DNA of 64,000 nt from Puniceicoccales bacterium (GCA_031258545.1 JAIRMU010000009.1:1-64000); one strand, 5' to 3'; counted from the stretch's first letter, positions 8,712-18,827 are shown. Numbers and translations: made by a program. Notes: generated from the letters alone by a model not told the origin.

Positions 8712-9482
8712 CTAACGTGCAAAATTGGCGCTGAGAAAGTTAATCACCATGCTTAGGTGTATGTCGGGAACAATTTCCGGTTGTACACACATAGAAGATG
8801 TCGTTCCCACGGTAAGTTTTGCGGGAGAAACGTAATCCTTGGCGCACAATTGAACATCGTAGGTCCCCGGTGGCAGTTGAGTTTCGTAAAGATACGGGAA
8901 CCGTACGATGTAAAGGGAATGTTTTTTGAGGTATTTCAGCTGCCCCAGTCGATGATAAGATTTTCCAAGAAGGGAGTTTGCCAAACAAATTTGTCCCCTT
9001 TGTAGGGCATGACGAATACGTGTGCTGCAAATGCGTTCACCTTCATGGGTGCAGGGTTGCGTTACATTCAGGTATACGTTGTTCTCTTTTTGGCAAAGTG
9101 CTTCCAGCGTTGCAACGTCGCCTTGGCGTTGGTATCCGAAGTGAAAATCCTCTCCAACGTATACCGTGTGCAGATTGGGGAATATACGTTTTAGAAAGGA
9201 AAAAAAGCGATCCGGTTGAAATTGTGACCACGCCGATGTGAAATGTTTCACAAAGATGTGATCCACTTTTAATTCTTTCAGCAGTCGGTAACGCTGTTGG
9301 ATGGGGTAAATCATTTTTGGAGCCCGAGGAAGCCCAAGCACTTTTTTTGGATGCGGATGAAAACTTAACACCCCTGACCAAGCATGGGTATTGCGGGCGT
9401 TTTCCACGGCTTTGCCAATGAGCGTTCGATGCCCCAAATGTACACCGTCAAAAATGCCAATGGCCAAATGTAATGCTTTCAT
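8712..9482 (-). CDS. ribF: RibF-like FAD synthetase with degenerate riboflavin kinase part
   Basis: The N-terminal FMN adenylyltransferase domain is intact: GIFDGVHLGH (residues 9-18), FHPHP (41-45), GEDFHFG (110-116) and STRIR (153-157). The usual C-terminal riboflavin kinase domain is badly eroded. After LLGKSYHRLGQ the expected GRxLGxPTAN block, which binds Mg-ATP and flavin, is absent; only LPPGTYDVQL recalls the family. The protein has 256 residues instead of about 300-320. I use the ATG at 9482, whose first bases overlap the truB stop (ATGA), rather than the upstream in-frame start at 9503. It probably still makes FAD from FMN, while kinase activity is doubtful. Last gene of the nrnA-truB-ribF operon. 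Confidence 0.88.
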   Translation of the reverse strand: MKALHLAIGIFDGVHLGHRTLIGKAVENARNTHAWSGVLSFHPHPKKVLGLPRAPKMIYPIQQRYRLLKELKVDHIFVKHFTSAWSQFQPDRFFSFLKRIFPNLHTVYVGEDFHFGYQRQGDVATLEALCQKENNVYLNVTQPCTHEGERICSTRIRHALQRGQICLANSLLGKSYHRLGQLKYLKKHSLYIVRFPYLYETQLPPGTYDVQLCAKDYVSPAKLTVGTTSSMCVQPEIVPDIHLSMVINFLSANFAR

Positions 9483-10216
9483 GTATTTGGGGAGGCAAGA
9501 CAAAAGTTTTTGTAGGGCAAAACATACGTTTGTAAATCTTCGAAAGATTTATTTTCTAGCGTTTTGAGTGCAATGGCTTGATCGACGGAAAAGGGTCCGT
9601 TTTGTACGCGTCTTAGCCCGGTTAAATGGGCACCACATCCCATTTTTCTTCCCAAATCGAATGCTAAAGACCGTACGTAGGTACCTTTCGAACATTGTAA
9701 TTGGAAACGAATGGTCGTTTCCGCATACGAGATGCAGTGAAACTGGAATATCGTAATTAAGTGTGGGGCACGTTCGACTTCTTTACCTTTGCGAGCTAAT
9801 TTATAGAGTGGCGTGCCATTTAATTTTTTTGCCGAAAACATAGGTGGTATTTGATACTGATCGCCCAGGAAACTGTCCATAGCTTTTACAACGTGCGACA
9901 ATTGAATGCCTTCGGTGGAAGAACGCCTTGTGATTTCACCTTCGAGGTCATAGGTATTCGTTTCTACACCCAACTGGATGGTCCCTTCGTAGGTTTTATG
10001 GAGGCACATTAGGGATTGAAAGAGTTGCGTTGCTTGCCCCAGTAAAATGATTAAAAGGCCGGTAGCCGATGGGTCCAAAGTGCCCGCGTGACCGATTTTT
10101 GAGATGCGAAATTGTTTACGTAGGTATCGTATGACGTCGAATGAGGTCCAGTGGCATGGTTTATCGATGCATAAAATGCCGTCCAACGCATTTAAACAAT
10201 TGGATTTAAGGCTCAT
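9479..10216 (-). CDS. truB: tRNA pseudouridine synthase B
   Basis: Forms pseudouridine at position 55 in the T-loop of tRNAs. The N-terminal catalytic domain carries GILCIDKPCHWTSFDVIRYL and GHAGTLDPSATGLLIILLG with the catalytic Asp at residue 48, followed by YEGTIQLGVETNTYDLEGE, the strand that grips the substrate. SKGTYVRSLAFDLG is the next conserved block. With 245 residues it lacks the C-terminal PUA-like domain found in E. coli, as is common in shorter TruB proteins. Both ends overlap neighbours by 4 bases (ATGA), with nrnA upstream and ribF downstream, so the three genes are translationally coupled. Confidence 0.95.
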   Translation of the reverse strand: MSLKSNCLNALDGILCIDKPCHWTSFDVIRYLRKQFRISKIGHAGTLDPSATGLLIILLGQATQLFQSLMCLHKTYEGTIQLGVETNTYDLEGEITRRSSTEGIQLSHVVKAMDSFLGDQYQIPPMFSAKKLNGTPLYKLARKGKEVERAPHLITIFQFHCISYAETTIRFQLQCSKGTYVRSLAFDLGRKMGCGAHLTGLRRVQNGPFSVDQAIALKTLENKSFEDLQTYVLPYKNFCLASPNT

Positions 10217-11172
10217 GATTGTGCAATGAGACTTGCCAAGGCCTGGATCAATTGATGCCGATTAAATGTCCGAGAATCGCATTGAAATCCTGCGGCGCAA
10301 ATGTGCCCAAATCCTCCGAATTGTCGGGCAACCTGATTGACGGCAAGGTGAGGTTCCTTTGAGCGCAAGCTCCCCTTAACGAAGTTTTCGTTGTATTCAA
10401 TAAAGGCGGCAATTTTTACGTTTTGAATCGTCAGGGCGTGGGCAATGAATCCTTCTGTATCGCTATGCTGCGTGTTGGTTTTGACGTAATCATCCTGCGT
10501 TAACTCGATGCAGGCAATTTGTTCGTTGCAACATAATTGAATTCTCGATAAAAATAAACTGAGCAAGCGCATTTGTGGCAGTGTCTTTTGTTCGAAGAGA
10601 GCTTGGACAATTGTGTAGGGTTTCAAATGAGTACATTGCAGTAAATGTGCTGCACACGCAAACGTGTTTGCGCTTACATTGCTGTGAGAAAAATTTCCGG
10701 TATCGGTGATCAACCCTGCGTACAAGGCTTGGGCGGCAATCGGGTCAAAATTCCAGCACACCGCTTTAAACAAAGTAATTAGAATTTCGCATGTGGATGA
10801 AAAATCGTCCTGTACGTAATTATGTTTGGCAAAGTTTGGATTGTTGGGATGGTGATCAATGTTGAGAAAATAGGTGAGATTTTTAAACGATGCCGGCAAC
10901 CGCGTTAAATCGGCGCAATCAAGGGCTATCAAAGCACCTGCCTTATCCTTCATGTCTTCCAGATAAATGCAGGGGGTATCTTTGATTAAAGTTTGTAAAT
11001 TATGCGGTATATCGCGCGTTAAAACGCAAACAGCTTTGATCTTTAGGCTATTGAGGTAACGCGTGAATGCAATTTGTGAACCTACGGCGTCGCCATCGGG
11101 ACGGACGTGCGTACAAACGTAATAGGGCATAGAAGATTGCAGTTTATCCGCAATGGTAGCTAAAAAAGGCAT
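10213..11172 (-). CDS. nrnA: DHH-family phosphoesterase, NrnA-like
   Basis: Two-domain DHH/DHHA1 phosphoesterase that degrades short RNAs (nanoRNase) and in some bacteria dephosphorylates pAp. Motifs in order: HVRPDGDAVGSQ (metal site), ALDCADLTR, the defining NIDHHPNN, GLITDTGNF, and in the C-terminal DHHA1 domain GSLRSKE and FGGFGHICAAGF, which bind substrate. Length 319 is typical. It is the first gene of the operon with truB and ribF. In many bacteria rbfA precedes this trio; here rbfA is about 52 kb away with nusA-infB. Confidence 0.93.
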   Translation of the reverse strand: MPFLATIADKLQSSMPYYVCTHVRPDGDAVGSQIAFTRYLNSLKIKAVCVLTRDIPHNLQTLIKDTPCIYLEDMKDKAGALIALDCADLTRLPASFKNLTYFLNIDHHPNNPNFAKHNYVQDDFSSTCEILITLFKAVCWNFDPIAAQALYAGLITDTGNFSHSNVSANTFACAAHLLQCTHLKPYTIVQALFEQKTLPQMRLLSLFLSRIQLCCNEQIACIELTQDDYVKTNTQHSDTEGFIAHALTIQNVKIAAFIEYNENFVKGSLRSKEPHLAVNQVARQFGGFGHICAAGFQCDSRTFNRHQLIQALASLIAQS

Positions 11173-11324
11173 GCAGCCATTTATGCGTATTGTGGGTGAA
11201 AAAACAACGTTGTTTTTGATAAAAATCTGAAAACAGCCTACGTATTACGGGAATCCTGCAGGATCATTTCAATTTTTTACCGAAAAACGACGGTCGTCTG
11301 TTTTTCTGGAAGTATGTGAACTAA

Positions 11325-11341
11325 TTGGCATGTAAGCTGCT
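11325..11341 (+). promoter_or_regulatory. Sigma-54-like -24/-12 motif before translocon operon
   Basis: TTGGCATGTAAGCTGCT matches the sigma-54 layout (YTGGCACG-N4-TTGCW) with GG at 11327-11328 and GC at 11339-11340, exactly 12 apart. It ends 18 bases before the ATG at 11360. A caveat: the predicted start of transcription would fall inside the apparent ribosome binding site AAAGGGAAG (11347-11355). Three other copies precede secreted-type genes in this window. Confidence 0.5.
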
Positions 11342-11359
11342 TGGATAAAGGGAAGTTTT

Positions 11360-13375
11360 ATGAGTATTGATTTAGATCTCGATTTTGATATTAGTCCTCT
11401 GTTGCAAGGACCAGATCCTGTACGACGTCTGGCTAGTGGAATCGATATATCTAATTACACTACAATCGCACACTACAAGGCCGCTTTTGAAGGTTTATTT
11501 AATCACTTTTACAGCCCCACCTTAACGAGATTGGTCCAAGAATTTAATTCCATTCTGAGTTTAGGGGAAAGTGCGCCGACTTCTTATGGGTTTACCCCTA
11601 CTACTTTATCACTGTCTGCAAGTTCAATTTTACAAGGAAACAAGCTTAATAATATAAACTGTAAAGAAGGAGAATATGCGTATCAATATTATGTTGAATG
11701 TATTGTCCTCAAATTAAATGAACTCCAGGACTGCATGCGTTATGCAAATCAGGATTTGGATACACTCGAACAACTTGAGCAAAGTGACAGTGTTACGATG
11801 GAGGATGCGCAGACTGCAATTGATCGATTGAAAATGCTTGATGCGCTCGCTTTTGAACTCATAGGGGATTTTGGCAGTCATTTTGTATTCAAAACAGACT
11901 CGAGAAAAGGAGAATACGCAGAATATTGGGATGAAGAATTTATACCATATTTTAGTCAGGGCGATACGGCCACTCCCACATCTAAGATAGGAACACTTTC
12001 TGCCTATCCTGATCTAGAGGCCTTGCGACAATTAAAAGTTCAATCCCTCGTATACGATACCACAAGTGATACTTGGAGTACGGTTGAGAAGGAGTTGACT
12101 TCCTTTAACGAACTAACCTTGCTCGACAAGTTAAAGTATATATGCATCTATTATAAACTTGATTTGAGTTCGAGTGGAGGGGAAAGTAGGATCATTTTCC
12201 CTGATGATGCAATGGTTGGGTTCCCATGCGTACCGAATGTGGTCAGTACGAGTGCCATCGAAGATACAAAAGAATTGGGAGCCCTCGAATTATTTTATGT
12301 TGGTTATCTCATCGATCGTGACGGCCCCGTCAATGCTTTATCGTCATTTTTGGCAGTAAAAACTCAGGCTTTGAGGACAAATGTTTCCATTATGATGAAT
12401 AGAATTACTGCCCTAAAACAATATGTGTCCTTCATGCGTCGTGCTTTGGAATTATTAAATACCAGTCAAGCTAGTGGGGAAAATCGAATACCCGATGCGG
12501 CCTATTGGGCACTTACCTATGTTGGTGGGAGTATAATACGTAGTTTAATGGAATTGAGAGACTCTCGAGGGAATTATTTGAAGGATCGTCAGGGTAAAGA
12601 AATCAGAGATCCTTTTATGGTTATTCAATGTAGAGATATTTCAACCGATGATGGCTACCATTTCACAAGCACCAACAGATATTTATTGGTTAAAGCCACC
12701 GAGGACGGCCTCAAGGCTTTGTTGGGTGATGGCATCGTAGGCTCCGGCAACGATGCAAATTCTAATGGGAAAAGTTGGGGGTTTGATAGAACATTCCTAA
12801 ATGTTGCAGGTGCCGGGAAGCTGGATGGGCTTATTACAAGTGATAATCGGACTGTGCCGTTTTCACTTCATAACTTTCCAGCGGAGTTAACCATGGATAG
12901 GGATGGTAAAAAAATTCTTGTAGATACGCTTTTACCGACTGCTTTGGATAATACTCCATATCCGCTTTACGATCAATTTACGTGGGCTGAGGATTTGCCG
13001 GAGCGTTATGGGTTATTTCAGTACACTACGGATGGGAACATCTATCTTGCACAATTTGATGATCAGGAACAATCCAAGCAGTGGTTGCCCAAAGAGATAC
13101 AGTGGTACCCCATGAACGCCAAACCACTAGGCTACACAAGTAGTCATGTGTACTGGAGAAATAGGCAGCAGCGTCCTGGCAATTGGCCAGAGCTTGTAAA
13201 GTCGTGGACTACAACGATGGATACGATTGTTGAAAATCTCAAAAGCTGTATCGAGGGGATTAATAACGAAATTTCTTCCATGCGTAGTAAAATCGATACG
13301 CTTGATTCTGCCAGTGCAACGTTCAGAAAACGCGTTACCGGCATTTATCGTACCATTATAGGCAACATAGGATAA
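11360..13375 (+). CDS. Large protein in LcrV position of type III translocon operon
   Basis: A 671-residue protein that I do not recognise by family. It has no signal peptide and no membrane segment. It is a paralogue of the 601-residue protein at 23646: both share ELGALELFY-GYLIDRDGP-NALSSFL (about residues 304-330), then a long helix with KTQALR and a block ending RIPDAAY-ALT, and both end with a helical segment INNEI-MR-KIDT-DSA-TF followed by a final IY/TYK-I helix ending IG. The gene directly precedes a SycD/LcrH-type chaperone and a YopB-type translocator, the place held by LcrV/PcrV in Yersinia and Pseudomonas. A needle-tip protein also ends in a long helix, so I infer a tip or translocator-complex role. 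It is twice the length of LcrV, so an effector function is also possible. Confidence 0.75.
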   Translation: MSIDLDLDFDISPLLQGPDPVRRLASGIDISNYTTIAHYKAAFEGLFNHFYSPTLTRLVQEFNSILSLGESAPTSYGFTPTTLSLSASSILQGNKLNNINCKEGEYAYQYYVECIVLKLNELQDCMRYANQDLDTLEQLEQSDSVTMEDAQTAIDRLKMLDALAFELIGDFGSHFVFKTDSRKGEYAEYWDEEFIPYFSQGDTATPTSKIGTLSAYPDLEALRQLKVQSLVYDTTSDTWSTVEKELTSFNELTLLDKLKYICIYYKLDLSSSGGESRIIFPDDAMVGFPCVPNVVSTSAIEDTKELGALELFYVGYLIDRDGPVNALSSFLAVKTQALRTNVSIMMNRITALKQYVSFMRRALELLNTSQASGENRIPDAAYWALTYVGGSIIRSLMELRDSRGNYLKDRQGKEIRDPFMVIQCRDISTDDGYHFTSTNRYLLVKATEDGLKALLGDGIVGSGNDANSNGKSWGFDRTFLNVAGAGKLDGLITSDNRTVPFSLHNFPAELTMDRDGKKILVDTLLPTALDNTPYPLYDQFTWAEDLPERYGLFQYTTDGNIYLAQFDDQEQSKQWLPKEIQWYPMNAKPLGYTSSHVYWRNRQQRPGNWPELVKSWTTTMDTIVENLKSCIEGINNEISSMRSKIDTLDSASATFRKRVTGIYRTIIGNIG

Positions 13376-13400
13376 CATTTTACACAAAAAAGGAAAAAAT

Positions 13401-13964
13401 ATGATAGATATATCCATCGCGGAAAAAATGAAAGAAGAAATAGTAGCTTTTATGGGTCCAGAAGCTGAAAATGTGGATCCAGAAATGATACAATTAAGCT
13501 TAGAATTGGGAAATAAATTGGCTAAAGGTGAAATACGCCTGGCAGATGCTTTCAACATTCCCAAGGAGAAATTGAACATTATGTATGCCATTGCCTACGA
13601 TCTATACAATAATAATAAATATGAAAAAGCGGTAGGCATATTTAGCGTGTTGTGCCTTTATGATCCACTGAATATAGATTATTGGCAAGGTTTGGGGGCG
13701 ACGTACAAGCTGTTGAAACAATACGATCTTGCCGCTGCAGCGTATAGTACATTGATACAATTGAGAAGCACGCAAATGTCGTATTATTTGGATCTTGCAG
13801 AATGTTTGCTGCAGACGAAGAAAATCGAAGAAGCTAAAAAATGCCTGCAGGGCGTTCTTTCCATCGGAGAATCCGACGATCTCAAAAACCGTGGTAATAA
13901 TTGCGAAGCACACGTCCAAAGAGCAAAAGCTTTATTAAATCTACTGGAAAAGAAATCAAAGTAA
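13401..13964 (+). CDS. sycD: Type III secretion translocator chaperone, SycD/LcrH type
   Basis: Class II type III secretion chaperone that binds the hydrophobic translocators in the cytoplasm before export. The core is three tetratricopeptide repeats (about residues 58-91, 92-125 and 126-159). Family landmarks are clear: YAIAYDLYNNNKYEKAVGIF, LCLYDPLNIDYWQGLGA, QYDLAAAAYSTL and LDLAECLLQTKKIEEAKKCL. With 187 residues it is slightly longer than SycD (168). A Shine-Dalgarno AAAAGGAAAAA lies just before the ATG at 13401. It sits 25 bases after the LcrV-position gene and 20 bases before the YopB-like gene, which should be its client. This is the firmest evidence for type III secretion in the window. 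Confidence 0.93.
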   Translation: MIDISIAEKMKEEIVAFMGPEAENVDPEMIQLSLELGNKLAKGEIRLADAFNIPKEKLNIMYAIAYDLYNNNKYEKAVGIFSVLCLYDPLNIDYWQGLGATYKLLKQYDLAAAAYSTLIQLRSTQMSYYLDLAECLLQTKKIEEAKKCLQGVLSIGESDDLKNRGNNCEAHVQRAKALLNLLEKKSK

Positions 13965-13984
13965 CCTCTTAACATTGTATTTTT

Positions 13985-15217
13985 ATGACTGAGATACCAT
14001 CCGGATTACCACCAGCCACCACAGGAACTCCCCCCGGAACTCCTGAAGGAACTCCCGAAACATCAAATTCACTATTTACATCTTTCTTTTCGGCCTTCGG
14101 TGGAAACACCATAGAAAGCCAACCTCCAAACGTTTTGGATATATTGAATGAGGTACTCGCTGCCCAAAATAAACCTGCGTTGACAAATCCTCAGCAAAAT
14201 CTAGAAAACGTCTTAGCAGCCTATCCGCAAACTAGTCAAGAAATCCTAGATAACATTCAGCGATTAAAGGATTCGGGGATTTTTGATGGTAGCCATTTAG
14301 ACATTTCTAAATTGGATTCGGATGGAATGACATTGCTTTGCATGTTATTTACGCAGCAATCTAAATCGGAGCTAATCAAGTCACTCAAAAGCGCTTTAGA
14401 AAATAAAACGGCTGAGAGAAACAAGCTTCAAAATGACTACCTGGCAGACCAACAGAAAGTCCTCGATGATCTGATAGCAATGGAGAAAGCGATCGAAGAG
14501 CAAAAGAAAAAAGCTCTTTGGAAGGCTATCTTTGGCGTAGTCGCCGCCGTTATTTCGGTGGTAGTTGCCGTAGCCGTAACGGTAGCGACTTGTGGAGCAG
14601 CAGCACCTGTTGCAGCGTTGGCGATTGCCGCATGTGTTTGTTCGGTCACGGGGGCCGTTTGTGGATTGGCTGCGGCATCCTGTACTCTGGCGGCTTGTAC
14701 GACGGATGATCCGGAAGTACAAAAAAAATTAGGTCAAGCGGCCCTGGGGCTCGGTATTGCATCGGCAGTTTTTGGAATTGCCGGAGCGATCTGTGGAGGT
14801 GTTAATAGTTTTAAAAGTGTCGCTGATGCTGCCAAAGGTGCCGCTGATACTGCCAACGCTGCCAAAACTGCCACCGATGCTGCTAACAATCTTAAACATA
14901 TTGCAGAGTTAGTTAAACAAGGTGGACGGATAGCAGGTGGTTTAGTGACGATAAGTCAAGGGGTATTTGGAGTTATAGGCGGTGTTGATGCCTTAAAGTT
15001 AGCGGAAACGATAAAGTCAATGAATGAAAAGGAAATACAAATGACAAAACTGGGCGCCGAAATTGAATTCTTAACCAAATTGATCGACTTGTTAACGGAG
15101 TCTACACAAGAATTTCTAGAGTTGTTCTTAACGGCAGAAGAGGCGGCGGCAGCGGAACTAGCACGTCAGGCCGATGCCGAATCAGAACTTGCAAATCAGG
15201 TGCCCCATTCGGCTTAA
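13985..15217 (+). CDS. sctE: YopB/SipB-like type III translocator (SctE)
   Basis: Major hydrophobic translocator expected to form the pore in the host membrane. The 410 residues show the typical order: a disordered Pro/Thr/Gly N-terminus with repeated GTPxGTPEGTPE (about 14-26), an amphipathic region, a coiled coil (about 125-178, rich in Lys/Glu/Gln), a long hydrophobic hairpin (about 181-238, IFGVVAAVISVVVAVAVTV onwards), a second hydrophobic stretch (250-274, LGLGIASAVFGIAGAICGG), Ala-rich heptads (278-300) and a C-terminal coiled coil. The many cysteines in the hydrophobic region are unusual. No YopD/SctB partner follows; the next gene is on the other strand. No clear Shine-Dalgarno, so coupling to the chaperone gene is likely. 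Confidence 0.88.
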   Translation: MTEIPSGLPPATTGTPPGTPEGTPETSNSLFTSFFSAFGGNTIESQPPNVLDILNEVLAAQNKPALTNPQQNLENVLAAYPQTSQEILDNIQRLKDSGIFDGSHLDISKLDSDGMTLLCMLFTQQSKSELIKSLKSALENKTAERNKLQNDYLADQQKVLDDLIAMEKAIEEQKKKALWKAIFGVVAAVISVVVAVAVTVATCGAAAPVAALAIAACVCSVTGAVCGLAAASCTLAACTTDDPEVQKKLGQAALGLGIASAVFGIAGAICGGVNSFKSVADAAKGAADTANAAKTATDAANNLKHIAELVKQGGRIAGGLVTISQGVFGVIGGVDALKLAETIKSMNEKEIQMTKLGAEIEFLTKLIDLLTESTQEFLELFLTAEEAAAAELARQADAESELANQVPHSA

Positions 15218-15229
15218 TGTAAAATAATG

Positions 15230-15259
15230 CCATGGACTTCATTCATATGAAGTCCATGG
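15230..15259. terminator. Perfect hairpin between convergent sctE and ruvX
   Basis: A 13-base perfect stem, CCATGGACTTCAT (15230-15242), pairs with ATGAAGTCCATGG (15247-15259) around a TCAT loop. It lies 13 bases after the sctE stop, between convergent transcripts. The tail on the plus strand is only moderately T-rich (TCTGTTTAA); on the minus strand it reads CATTATTTTA. Probably a bidirectional terminator. Confidence 0.75.
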
Positions 15260-15383
15260 TCTGTTTAACCCATATGCACACCTTGCGTCATCTGTTTTGT
15301 GCCATTCCAATACGGTAGTCGCATAACTTAACAGAGGGCCACGTGTTTAAACCTATTAATGAGAGACATGGGAAAAAACTTAC

Positions 15384-15839
15384 TTACCTCGGCCCCAGAG
15401 ACTCCATTGTATTCTTTGAATCCAAAAAATCCTGTAGAATGATACTGGCTGCACGTGAGTCAACAATCCCTGAACGCTTTTGGCGTTTTTCCTTCTTAAT
15501 CGACACTTTTTTTAAACCAACGAGGCATTGCGCCGTGTAGGTCGAAAGACGTTCGTCGACAAAATAAATCGGCAAGCTAAAATGTTGACGCAATAACACC
15601 GAAAATCGTTCGACTTCCCTGACACGCATACCCGCTTGACCGTTCATGTGTAAGGGTAAACCTATAACAAAAGCATCGCACCCTTTTTCATCCATAATAC
15701 GCCTCAATTGCTCAAACACTTGACCTAAAGATGCATAATCCGTAATGGCTTGAAGGGGTACCGCTACACCCAAATCTAATGTCCCCCAACTCAATCCTAT
15801 GCATTTGGATCCATAGTCAATACCTATAAAAGCGATCAT
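15384..15839 (-). CDS. ruvX: Putative pre-16S rRNA nuclease / Holliday junction resolvase YqgF
   Basis: RNase H-like nuclease of the YqgF/RuvX family, which in E. coli trims the 5' end of 16S rRNA. It has the expected metal-binding acidic residues: GIDYGSKCIGLSWG (Asp 8), FVDERLSTYTA (Glu after Asp) and IVDSRAASIILQDFL near the C-terminus. VIGLPLHMNGQAG is the conserved substrate loop. 151 residues is normal. It lies 39 bases downstream of secA on the same strand and is probably its co-transcribed follower; it converges on sctE. Confidence 0.93.
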   Translation of the reverse strand: MIAFIGIDYGSKCIGLSWGTLDLGVAVPLQAITDYASLGQVFEQLRRIMDEKGCDAFVIGLPLHMNGQAGMRVREVERFSVLLRQHFSLPIYFVDERLSTYTAQCLVGLKKVSIKKEKRQKRSGIVDSRAASIILQDFLDSKNTMESLGPR

Positions 15840-15878
15840 GCTGCCGTTGGCATATTTCAGGCTGTCTACCCCACGTTA

Positions 15879-18827
15879 TTAACCTTCATCCACATTCACA
15901 CCACAACACTTTTTAAACTTTTTCCCACTGCCACACGGACAAAGATCATTGCGTCCAACTTTGGGTAATACCCGCTTCATGGGTTTCGGAAGATCCATAT
16001 CATCTTTGCGTATTGCTGGATCTTGAGTGCCGCTTAGATGAATGTTGCGATGGATCGTTTGCAAAGTTTTTTGCAAATTTTCAGCGCGCGTGGATGCCCG
16101 AAACAACTGAAAACAAGTTGCCTGTCGAATATTGGAAATCATCAATTCAAAATAGTGATACGCTTCGTTTTTATATTCAATGAGTGGATCTTTTTGACCG
16201 TATCCCCGTAAATTGACGCTTTGACGCAAATCTTCCATTTCCGTCAACTGATCTTGCCAGTTTTTATCGATGGCGCTCACCAAAACCCAACGCTCCAATT
16301 GCCTGGATGATATTTCACCTTCGATTTCCTGTTTTGCCGCATAATTATTTTTCAACGTATCGATAATGTTTTGCCGCAGCGCCGCTTTTGTTTTGTCAAC
16401 ACACATTTCTTCGGTTAAGAAAATCGGAAATTGCAAATTGAGCCAGCTGAGAAAATTGCGTAAAACCTCCGTACGTTTGATCGATTCTTCCTCAAAAACA
16501 CCCAAACGGTGATCGATTTCATCTTCCACCAGTTCCCAAATGAGCAGTAAAGGTTGTTCGGCAGAAAGCGCCTCGTTGCGCAATCCATAAATGATCTCCC
16601 GTTGACGATTCAAAACATCATCGTACTGCAGCAAACGTTTGCGAATGGTGTAATTGTGTTGTTCAACCTTCTTTTGCGCAGATTGAATGGAGCGATTTAG
16701 GAACGAATGGGTGAGTTCCTCATCCTCGCTCATCGATTTTTCTAAAAATGCGCCAATGGGACCTGCGTTGGCAAATAACCGCATTAAATCATCTTCCAGA
16801 GAAACAAAAAATTTAGAACGCCCCGGATCTCCTTGACGCGAACAACGTCCCCTCAATTGTCGATCGATGCGCCTCGATTCATGCCGTTCCGTCCCCAAAA
16901 CAAACAATCCGCCCAAAGCACTCACACCTTCTCCCAATTTAATATCCGTACCGCGTCCAGCCATATTGGTGGCAATGGTAACCGCATTGCGTTGTCCGGC
17001 ATATTCAATGATTTCTGCCTCCTGCTGATGATACTTTGCATTCAGAACATTATGGGGAATGTGTAAATGTTTGAGCATTTTGCTCAAAACTTCAGAAGCT
17101 TCCACGGAAGCAGTCCCCACTAATATGGGCTGTCCCTTGCCGTAAGCTTCTTCAATATCCTTGAGGACAGCTCGATATTTAGCGCGACGCGTCTTATAAA
17201 TGACATCGTTGTCGTCGTGACGAATGCACGGGCGATGCGTCGGTATCGACATGACTTTTAATTTGTAAATATCGAAAAATTCCTGCGCTTCCGTTTCGGC
17301 GGTTCCGGTCATCCCCGCCAATTTTTCGTACATCCGAAAATAATTTTGCAAAGTGATCGTTGCGTAGGTTTTGGACTCTTTTTCCAGGTGAACGCCTTCC
17401 TTAGCTTCAATGGCTTGGTGCAACCCTTCACTCCAACGACGTCCGGGCATGGCGCGTCCCGTATTCTCATCAATAATAACCACCTTGCCATCCATAACAA
17501 CGTATTGATCATCTTTTTCGTACAATGTATAAGCACGTAACAACTGGCTTAAACAGTGGATGATTTCACTGCGCTTCGAAAAAACATTTTCCGCCTCTTG
17601 CCGCAACCCTTGTTTTTGTACATCCGTTGTGTCTTTACGGGCATCAATTTCACTAAAAATGGCAGGTAAATCGGGTAAAGTAAAGGCATTGGGATCATTG
17701 GGCTGCAGCGTATTACGCCCTTTTTCGGTCAAATCCGCTTGCTGATTTCTTTCGTCAATCGTATAGTACAAGTTTTCCTTTAATTTATAGGCACGATCAC
17801 GATTGAAGTCGGCAGTCATTTGCGTTTCAAATTTGTCAAACGCCCTTCGAATTTTCCCACTTTCCAATAAATGCAACAATTGTCGGTTTTTGGGACTTCC
17901 CGCTTTGACTTGGTAAAGCTTTTCCAAAGCCAATTCAAAATCAGGGTCTTTATCCGAAACTTCCAATTTCGGTTTGGCTTCTTCTATTAAGTCCGCACAC
18001 AGATCATTTTGCAGACGAAATAAACGCTGAACTCCAGGTTTTAACTTTAAAAAGGCTTCTTCACTGGACTCTTCGTCGGAAATTCCAGAAATAATAAGAG
18101 GGGTACGCGCCTCATCGATAAGGATGGAATCCACTTCGTCAACAATACAAAAATAGTGTTTCCGCTGCACCTGATCTTCGGCCCGAAACGCCATACCATT
18201 ATCCCGGAGGTAATCGAAACCAAACTCGGATGCCGTACCGTAGGTGATGTCTTTTCGGTACGCTTCCGCACGTTCCGCAGGCGCCATATCGTGTTGAATG
18301 CACCCTACGCTGATTCCCAGATATTCGAATAAAATGCCCATCCATTCGGCATCACGCCTGGCCAAGTAATCGTTGACGGTAACCAACTGGCAATTTTTTC
18401 CCGTTAGGGCATTTAGGTAAAGCGGTAACGTAGCCACCAAAGTTTTACCTTCACCGGTAGCCATTTCTGCAATATACCCTCGATGCAGGGCGATGCCACC
18501 GATGAGTTGGACATCGTAATGGACCATGTTCCACGTTAAGTTATGATCGCACACCGTAAACTGTTTTCCCAGCAGTCGACGCGCCGCATTTTTAACGGTG
18601 GCAAACGTTTCCGGCAATAATTGATCCAGACTTTCCCCATCCTTGTAACGTATTTTAAACCGTTCTGTGGCAGATTTTAGGACTTCTTCCGGTAATTTTT
18701 GATATTGTTCTTCGAACGTATTAATCTTTTTTACAATGGGATCACATTCCTTCCAAAATTTACGATAATGCCTTCCCGCAAAACACTTAAAAAGTTGATT
18801 TAACATACGTTCTAATTTAAAATGCAC
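15879..18827 (-). CDS. secA: Preprotein translocase ATPase SecA
   Basis: Motor of the Sec export pathway, which the signal-peptide proteins in this window would need. The 982 residues include [20 protein letters not shown] (Walker A), [20 protein letters not shown] (Walker B/DEAD-like), the preprotein-binding domain, [50 protein letters not shown] and the helical scaffold. The C-terminus holds the zinc-binding SecB-interacting motif [13 protein letters not shown]. There is extra sequence of about 80-100 residues around the second nucleotide-binding region compared with E. coli (901 residues), as in several PVC and Bacteroidota SecAs. Start at ATG 18827 gives [14 protein letters not shown]; the second Met is an alternative. 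Confidence 0.97.
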   Translation of the reverse strand: MHFKLERMLNQLFKCFAGRHYRKFWKECDPIVKKINTFEEQYQKLPEEVLKSATERFKIRYKDGESLDQLLPETFATVKNAARRLLGKQFTVCDHNLTWNMVHYDVQLIGGIALHRGYIAEMATGEGKTLVATLPLYLNALTGKNCQLVTVNDYLARRDAEWMGILFEYLGISVGCIQHDMAPAERAEAYRKDITYGTASEFGFDYLRDNGMAFRAEDQVQRKHYFCIVDEVDSILIDEARTPLIISGISDEESSEEAFLKLKPGVQRLFRLQNDLCADLIEEAKPKLEVSDKDPDFELALEKLYQVKAGSPKNRQLLHLLESGKIRRAFDKFETQMTADFNRDRAYKLKENLYYTIDERNQQADLTEKGRNTLQPNDPNAFTLPDLPAIFSEIDARKDTTDVQKQGLRQEAENVFSKRSEIIHCLSQLLRAYTLYEKDDQYVVMDGKVVIIDENTGRAMPGRRWSEGLHQAIEAKEGVHLEKESKTYATITLQNYFRMYEKLAGMTGTAETEAQEFFDIYKLKVMSIPTHRPCIRHDDNDVIYKTRRAKYRAVLKDIEEAYGKGQPILVGTASVEASEVLSKMLKHLHIPHNVLNAKYHQQEAEIIEYAGQRNAVTIATNMAGRGTDIKLGEGVSALGGLFVLGTERHESRRIDRQLRGRCSRQGDPGRSKFFVSLEDDLMRLFANAGPIGAFLEKSMSEDEELTHSFLNRSIQSAQKKVEQHNYTIRKRLLQYDDVLNRQREIIYGLRNEALSAEQPLLLIWELVEDEIDHRLGVFEEESIKRTEVLRNFLSWLNLQFPIFLTEEMCVDKTKAALRQNIIDTLKNNYAAKQEIEGEISSRQLERWVLVSAIDKNWQDQLTEMEDLRQSVNLRGYGQKDPLIEYKNEAYHYFELMISNIRQATCFQLFRASTRAENLQKTLQTIHRNIHLSGTQDPAIRKDDMDLPKPMKRVLPKVGRNDLCPCGSGKKFKKCCGVNVDEG

